Source: JACVRX01 sp035697245 (GTDB taxonomy: Bacteria; Actinomycetota; Actinomycetes; Jiangellales; Jiangellaceae). From it: a DNA stretch of 9,318 bases. Position numbers and translations under genes: made by a program. Under the pieces are notes generated by a model. It did not search any database. It was not told the origin of the DNA and saw nothing but the letters and a program-made list of their open reading frames with translations. The stretch covers positions 1 through 9,318 of the forward strand of contig DASSDH010000151.1 in NCBI GenBank assembly GCA_035697245.1. The letters run 5' to 3'. Positions 6,418-9,318 of the stretch are shown piece by piece; within the stretch, counting starts at the first letter, position 1, and the number at the start of each line of letters is the position of its first letter.

Positions 6418-6798
6418 ATGGAACAACCACGCATGAGGATCTCCGCGGCCGTGCTCGACGCTCCGGACCCGCCGGCACTGGGTGCCTTCTATGCTCAGCT
6501 GCTCAGTTGGACAGTCATCGAAAGCGATGCCACCTGGACGATGGTGCGACCACCAACCGGCGGGACGGGGTTGTCGTTCCAACTCGAGCCGGACTATGTC
6601 CCGCCGGTCTGGCCGTCAGCGCCCGGCAAGCAGCAGATGATGTCCCACCTCGACATCGCTGTCGAGGATTTGGAGGCAGGGGTGGCGTGGGCCATCGAAG
6701 TTGGAGCGACGCTCGCCGACCACCAGCCACAGGAACATGTTCGGGTGATGCTCGACCCCGCGGGGCATCCTTTCTGTCTGTTTCCCAGCCAGGTATGA
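6418..6798 (+). CDS. VOC (glyoxalase/bleomycin resistance/dioxygenase fold) family protein
   Basis: The product has 126 residues, the usual length of a single VOC domain made of two beta-alpha-beta-beta-beta halves. The N-terminal half reads ISAAVLDAPDPPALGAFY and the second half starts at SHLDIAVEDLEAG (His77). The tail EHVRVMLDPAGHPFCLF is characteristic of a widespread actinobacterial glyoxalase-like subgroup. Members bind a metal or small molecule. Substrate is unknown, and neither glyoxalase I nor antibiotic-binding activity can be claimed. The start is uncertain: ATG 6418 or ATG 6433, neither with a good ribosome binding site. TAGTCT at 6401-6406 as a -10 would give a very short leader. 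The frame stays open far upstream of 6418, but that stretch lacks VOC sequence and lies opposite the broken lipoprotein gene. The gene converges on the sugar kinase gene with 56 bp between stops. Confidence 0.87.
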   Translation: MEQPRMRISAAVLDAPDPPALGAFYAQLLSWTVIESDATWTMVRPPTGGTGLSFQLEPDYVPPVWPSAPGKQQMMSHLDIAVEDLEAGVAWAIEVGATLADHQPQEHVRVMLDPAGHPFCLFPSQV

Positions 6799-6854
6799 GC
6801 TGATCGGACGTTTCGCCTGACGACCGCGACTTGAAATGGTCAGTCTCCCGCACG

Positions 6855-7781
6855 TCATGGCCAGCCGACGTCTGCCAGCTCGTGGGCCCATGGCGGGTCG
6901 GCGCCGACGCGCTGACAGGTGACCGCTGAGACGGCCGTCGCGAATTCGGTCGCCGCATTCAGCAAGGAACCATCCGCCAGCTCCGTCCGGCCGAACTCGC
7001 GTTGGTGCCACCACGCGACGAACCCGCCGCAGAATGAGTCGCCGGCCCCTATGGTGTCGGCGATCGCGACGCGAGGCACCGGAACACGCAGCTGCTCCGA
7101 GGCGGTAACGATCCGCACGTCGTCGGCGCCGTCGGTCAGCAGGACCACCTGGGGGCCGTGACCACGTATCTCCTCGGCGGCTGCCAGCGCCTGCCGATCC
7201 GGGTACAGGTACTCGGCATCGTCCGTGCTCACCTTGACGACGTCGGCGCGGCGGAGGATTCGGTCCAGCCGACGCCGGGCGCCCGGGTGAGCCTGGAGGA
7301 TGGTCGGCCGGCAGTTCGGGTCGACGACGAGCAAGACGTCGTCGGGCAGGCTGTCGACCGCAGTTTCCACGGAGGATGCCATCGGTTCCAACACCAGGCC
7401 GAGCGTTCCGACGTACAGGATCCTCGGCGCCCTCTCCGTGACCACTGCCTGGACCTGCTCGACGGTCAGCTCCGCCGCGGACGTTCCGTCGACGTAGAAC
7501 AGGTAAGACGCTGCCCCGGACTCGTCGAGCCAGGCGAGGGCGAGTGTCGTCGGCGAATCGGTCGACGGTGCCGATGAGTCGTCGACGTGCGATTCGACCA
7601 GGTTCTTTCGGAGCAACTGACCGAAGCCATCGGTCGACAAGGAGCCCAGGTAGGCGCAGGGTTCACCTAGCCGCGCGATCGTTCGGGCGACGTTGAACGG
7701 GCCTCCTCCGGGAACAGCCCTGAATGAACCGTTCCCGGTGGGCACCATGTCGATCAGGCTCTCGCCCGCGACGACAATCAC
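6855..7781 (-). CDS. PfkB-family carbohydrate kinase, fructokinase-like
   Basis: The product has 308 residues, standard for ribokinase/PfkB-family sugar kinases, which phosphorylate a sugar with ATP in the cytoplasm. The protein starts VIVVAGESLIDM, the usual first strand with the substrate-contacting Asp. GGGPFNVARTIARLG (25-39) is the first family signature. DPNCRP (154-159) and LLTDGADD (214-221) match the middle of fructokinases. DTIGAGDSFCGGF (242-254) is the second signature, with GAGD forming the anion hole and Asp248 as catalytic base. Fructose is the most likely substrate by resemblance; other ketoses or nucleoside sugars are possible. I chose the GTG at 7781 because AAGGAG lies about nine bases upstream and it begins directly at the first strand. 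A start at 7868 would add 29 residues that do not resemble the family. It diverges from the phosphotransferase gene across 161 bp holding a perfect palindrome. No transporter lies alongside. Confidence 0.92.
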   Translation of the reverse strand: MIVVAGESLIDMVPTGNGSFRAVPGGGPFNVARTIARLGEPCAYLGSLSTDGFGQLLRKNLVESHVDDSSAPSTDSPTTLALAWLDESGAASYLFYVDGTSAAELTVEQVQAVVTERAPRILYVGTLGLVLEPMASSVETAVDSLPDDVLLVVDPNCRPTILQAHPGARRRLDRILRRADVVKVSTDDAEYLYPDRQALAAAEEIRGHGPQVVLLTDGADDVRIVTASEQLRVPVPRVAIADTIGAGDSFCGGFVAWWHQREFGRTELADGSLLNAATEFATAVSAVTCQRVGADPPWAHELADVGWP

Positions 7782-7856
7782 TGCCGGTCGCTCCTTCAGC
7801 AACGAGGTCTTCTGACCCGTGTCAGATTTGCTGCTCGATGGTCTCACCCGGGCACT

Positions 7857-7886
7857 CCGTGCCGGCACGGTCCGCTTCGAGAGCGG
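7857..7886. promoter_or_regulatory. Perfect 14-bp palindrome with adjacent inverted repeat in a divergent promoter region
   Basis: CCGTGCCGGCACGG (7857-7870) is fully self-complementary. It is followed at 7872-7886 by CCGCT, five bases, AGCGG. The palindrome is centred about 80 bp from both the sugar kinase GTG (7781) and the phosphotransferase ATG (7943), almost the exact middle of the 161-bp region. This is a natural place for an operator bound by a dimeric repressor that controls one or both genes. The regulator is not encoded in the window. Confidence 0.45.
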
Positions 7887-7928
7887 CCGACCGCCCCATT
7901 CGATGTCCGAGGTGGAAGAAGACTGACC

Positions 7929-7934
7929 TAAACT
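7929..7934 (+). promoter_or_regulatory. Candidate -10 element giving a leaderless phosphotransferase mRNA
   Basis: TAAACT fits the TANNNT consensus and ends eight bases before the ATG at 7943. Transcription would start at or within a base or two of the start codon. No Shine-Dalgarno sequence precedes that ATG, which is consistent with a leaderless transcript, common in actinobacteria. No good -35 is visible. Confidence 0.4.
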
Positions 7935-7942
7935 CCAGCCGC

Positions 7943-8947
7943 ATGCCGCCGGAGACCATCGGGCCTCATGACGACCCGCTCGACGACCGGGCGCGCGAAT
8001 GGATCTTCGAGCGGCTCGACCACGCTGGCCTGCGCTGCGCCGGTGAAATGGGCGAGCCGCGCGTCCGGCCCTGGTCGATCGTCATCCGCGTCCCGACCGA
8101 CGACGGTGCCGTGTGGTTCAAGGCCAATCGGGCCCAGACGACCTATGAGCCGGCTCTGATCAACGTTCTCGCCCGCCGTGCACCCGACGTTGTGTTGACA
8201 CCCATCGCCACTGATGTCGAACGAGGGTGGTCGCTGCTCCCGGATGGTGGGCCGATCCTGCGGAGCTTTCCCGACGAAGACGTGCTCGGACACTGGGAGC
8301 GGGTGCTCCCGGCGTACGCCGACCTGCAGATGGAGCTGTCGCCTCGAGTCGCTGAACTGACCTCTGCAGGTGTTCCGGACGAGCGCCCACACCGCATTCC
8401 TGAGCTATTTTCCGCACTCCTGGACAAGACCGACGTGCTCTTCGTCGAGGAACCGGACGGACTCCGCCCAGATGAGTTCGCCCGGCTTCGTCAACTGGGC
8501 TCAGCGCTCGCGACCCGGTGCGACGTCCTCACCCACAGTGGGATAGCGCCGACTGTCGACCACAGCGACCTGCACGACGGCAACGTCTTCGTCCAGGACG
8601 GCAGGTACGCCGTGTTCGATTGGGGAGACGCCAGTCTGACCCATCCGTTCGCCTCGCTGCTGGTGACGATGTCGGCACTCGGTGCGAGGTACGGCGTTTC
8701 CTCGGACGCACCGGTCCTGCAGCGGCTCCGCGATGCGTACCTCGAGCCATGGACCGGCACACACGCCCGGCCCGAGCTCGTGGAGCTGGCCGCCCACGCG
8801 GTCGCCGTGGCCCCCATCAACCGGGCGCTGTCGTGGCAGCGGGCGCTGAGCGCGGTGCCGCCGGCCGAGCGCGGGGAGTATCGGGAAGCCGTGCCGGGCT
8901 GGCTGCGCGAGCTGATCGACACATCGGCCGGTCAGCCGTCGCCGTAG
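7943..8947 (+). CDS. APH-type phosphotransferase family protein (aminoglycoside phosphotransferase/choline kinase fold)
   Basis: The product has 334 residues of protein-kinase-like fold. Lys60 (VWFKA) is in the position of the ATP-binding lysine. The catalytic loop is HSDLHDGN (207-214), with Asp209 as catalytic base and Asn214 as metal ligand. FDWGDA (225-230) supplies the second metal-binding Asp (Asp226). The family transfers phosphate from ATP to hydroxyl groups of aminoglycosides, choline, homoserine, sugars or other small molecules. This member belongs to a broad actinobacterial group of unknown substrate, so antibiotic resistance should not be assumed. The start at ATG 7943 lacks a ribosome binding site but has a -10-like TAAACT just upstream, suggesting a leaderless mRNA. 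The frame is open further upstream, but that part is antisense to the sugar kinase promoter region and unlike the family. Its stop overlaps the end of glnE tail to tail by 16 bp. Confidence 0.88.
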   Translation: MPPETIGPHDDPLDDRAREWIFERLDHAGLRCAGEMGEPRVRPWSIVIRVPTDDGAVWFKANRAQTTYEPALINVLARRAPDVVLTPIATDVERGWSLLPDGGPILRSFPDEDVLGHWERVLPAYADLQMELSPRVAELTSAGVPDERPHRIPELFSALLDKTDVLFVEEPDGLRPDEFARLRQLGSALATRCDVLTHSGIAPTVDHSDLHDGNVFVQDGRYAVFDWGDASLTHPFASLLVTMSALGARYGVSSDAPVLQRLRDAYLEPWTGTHARPELVELAAHAVAVAPINRALSWQRALSAVPPAERGEYREAVPGWLRELIDTSAGQPSP

Positions 8948-9318
8948 AAAACGCGCTCGACAACGGCCCGCGAGTGCCGGGCGACCCGCCGGTACTCTTC
9001 GACGAACGCGGCGACCTCCCCCGGGCGGTAACCGAGAACGCGGGAGACGGCAGCCAAGGTGCGCGCGTCACGCGGCAAGGCGTCCGATGGTCGACCGGTG
9101 ACCAGCACAACGGCATTGCGAATCGACGTCGCCATCCGCCAGGCTGCCAGCAGCACGGACCGGTCACGTGCCGGAATCAATCCCGCGCCGGCAGCGGCCT
9201 CCAGCGCGTCCGGAGTACGAGTGGTTCGCAGACCTTCGATTGTGGCGGCGTGCATCAACTGCAGGAGCTGAACGGTCCACTCGACATCGGCCAGTCCACC
9301 CGGGCCGAGCTTGAGATG
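8932..9318 (-). CDS. glnE: Bifunctional glutamine synthetase adenylyltransferase/adenylyl-removing enzyme, C-terminal part
   Basis: This is the last 128 residues of GlnE; the 5' part lies beyond the right edge. The enzyme adds AMP to glutamine synthetase, and removes it, under PII control, adjusting ammonium assimilation. The visible part begins HLKLGPGGLADVEWTVQLLQL, the conserved GGL-D-E-W/F motif that follows the nucleotidyltransferase core of the adenylylating domain. It continues with helical text (LEAAAGAGLI, VLLAAWRMATSIRNA, LPRDARTLAAVSRVLGY) and ends HSRAVVERVFYGDG. That ending is typical of actinobacterial GlnE, with the Phe-Tyr-Gly close to the natural C-terminus. The stop is TGA at 8932-8934, inside the 3' end of the convergent phosphotransferase gene. 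In actinobacteria glnE usually lies near glnA genes; none is visible on this side. Confidence 0.93.
   Translation of the reverse strand, partial: HLKLGPGGLADVEWTVQLLQLMHAATIEGLRTTRTPDALEAAAGAGLIPARDRSVLLAAWRMATSIRNAVVLVTGRPSDALPRDARTLAAVSRVLGYRPGEVAAFVEEYRRVARHSRAVVERVFYGDG

Noticed and set aside
6336..6803. Plus-strand frame with a TTG start after AAGGAGG
   Set aside because: The ribosome binding site looks good, but the frame overlaps the VOC gene out of register and its product is low-complexity with no recognisable fold.
7943..8947. Reading the phosphotransferase as an antibiotic resistance gene
   Set aside because: It has only the general APH catalytic motifs. Many family members act on other small molecules and nothing here indicates an aminoglycoside substrate.
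1..9318. Mobile element, CRISPR, toxin-antitoxin or defence system
   Set aside because: No transposase, integrase, terminal repeats, evenly spaced short repeats with unique spacers, or defence-type domains are visible on either strand.

Overview
This is high-GC DNA with GTG starts, many short lipoprotein-type genes and a GlnE adenylyltransferase, which points to a chromosomal segment of an actinobacterium. A narrower placement is not possible from the sequence alone. No RNA genes, insertion sequences, CRISPR arrays, integrases or phage genes were found.

Layout. Bases 2-163 (+) are the 3' end of a secreted-type protein gene, which converges on a block of minus-strand genes. Bases 322-1485 (-) encode an intact serine beta-lactamase-like lipoprotein. 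Its start overlaps the stop of a broken relative at 1478-2641 (-). That relative carries an internal stop, a one-base frameshift and two internal deletions. Next come a 41-residue CxxC microprotein (2719-2844, -), a large secreted amidase with a PGRP-type zinc amidase domain and five calcium-binding FG-GAP/VCBS-type repeats (2962-4908, -), and a UBP-type zinc-finger protein (5093-5398, -). A second broken gene lies at 5670-6213 (-). It has a lipoprotein start with a strong ribosome binding site, joined to the out-of-frame tail of a different protein.

From 6418 the layout is ordinary. It holds a glyoxalase-fold (VOC) protein (6418-6798, +), a PfkB-family sugar kinase (6855-7781, -), an APH-type phosphotransferase (7943-8947, +) and the C-terminus of GlnE (8932-9318, -). 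The last two overlap tail to tail by 16 bp.

The left two thirds hold mostly exported or envelope proteins and two decayed genes, as expected of an accessory region. The right end reaches conserved nitrogen metabolism through GlnE. The best regulatory signals are three GTCAC units at a 9-bp period upstream of the amidase, resembling MtrA-type operator repeats, and a perfect 14-bp palindrome in the middle of the divergent sugar kinase/phosphotransferase promoter region. I see no evidence for a new multi-gene system. The interest lies in these operators, the two chimeric pseudogenes and the small zinc proteins.
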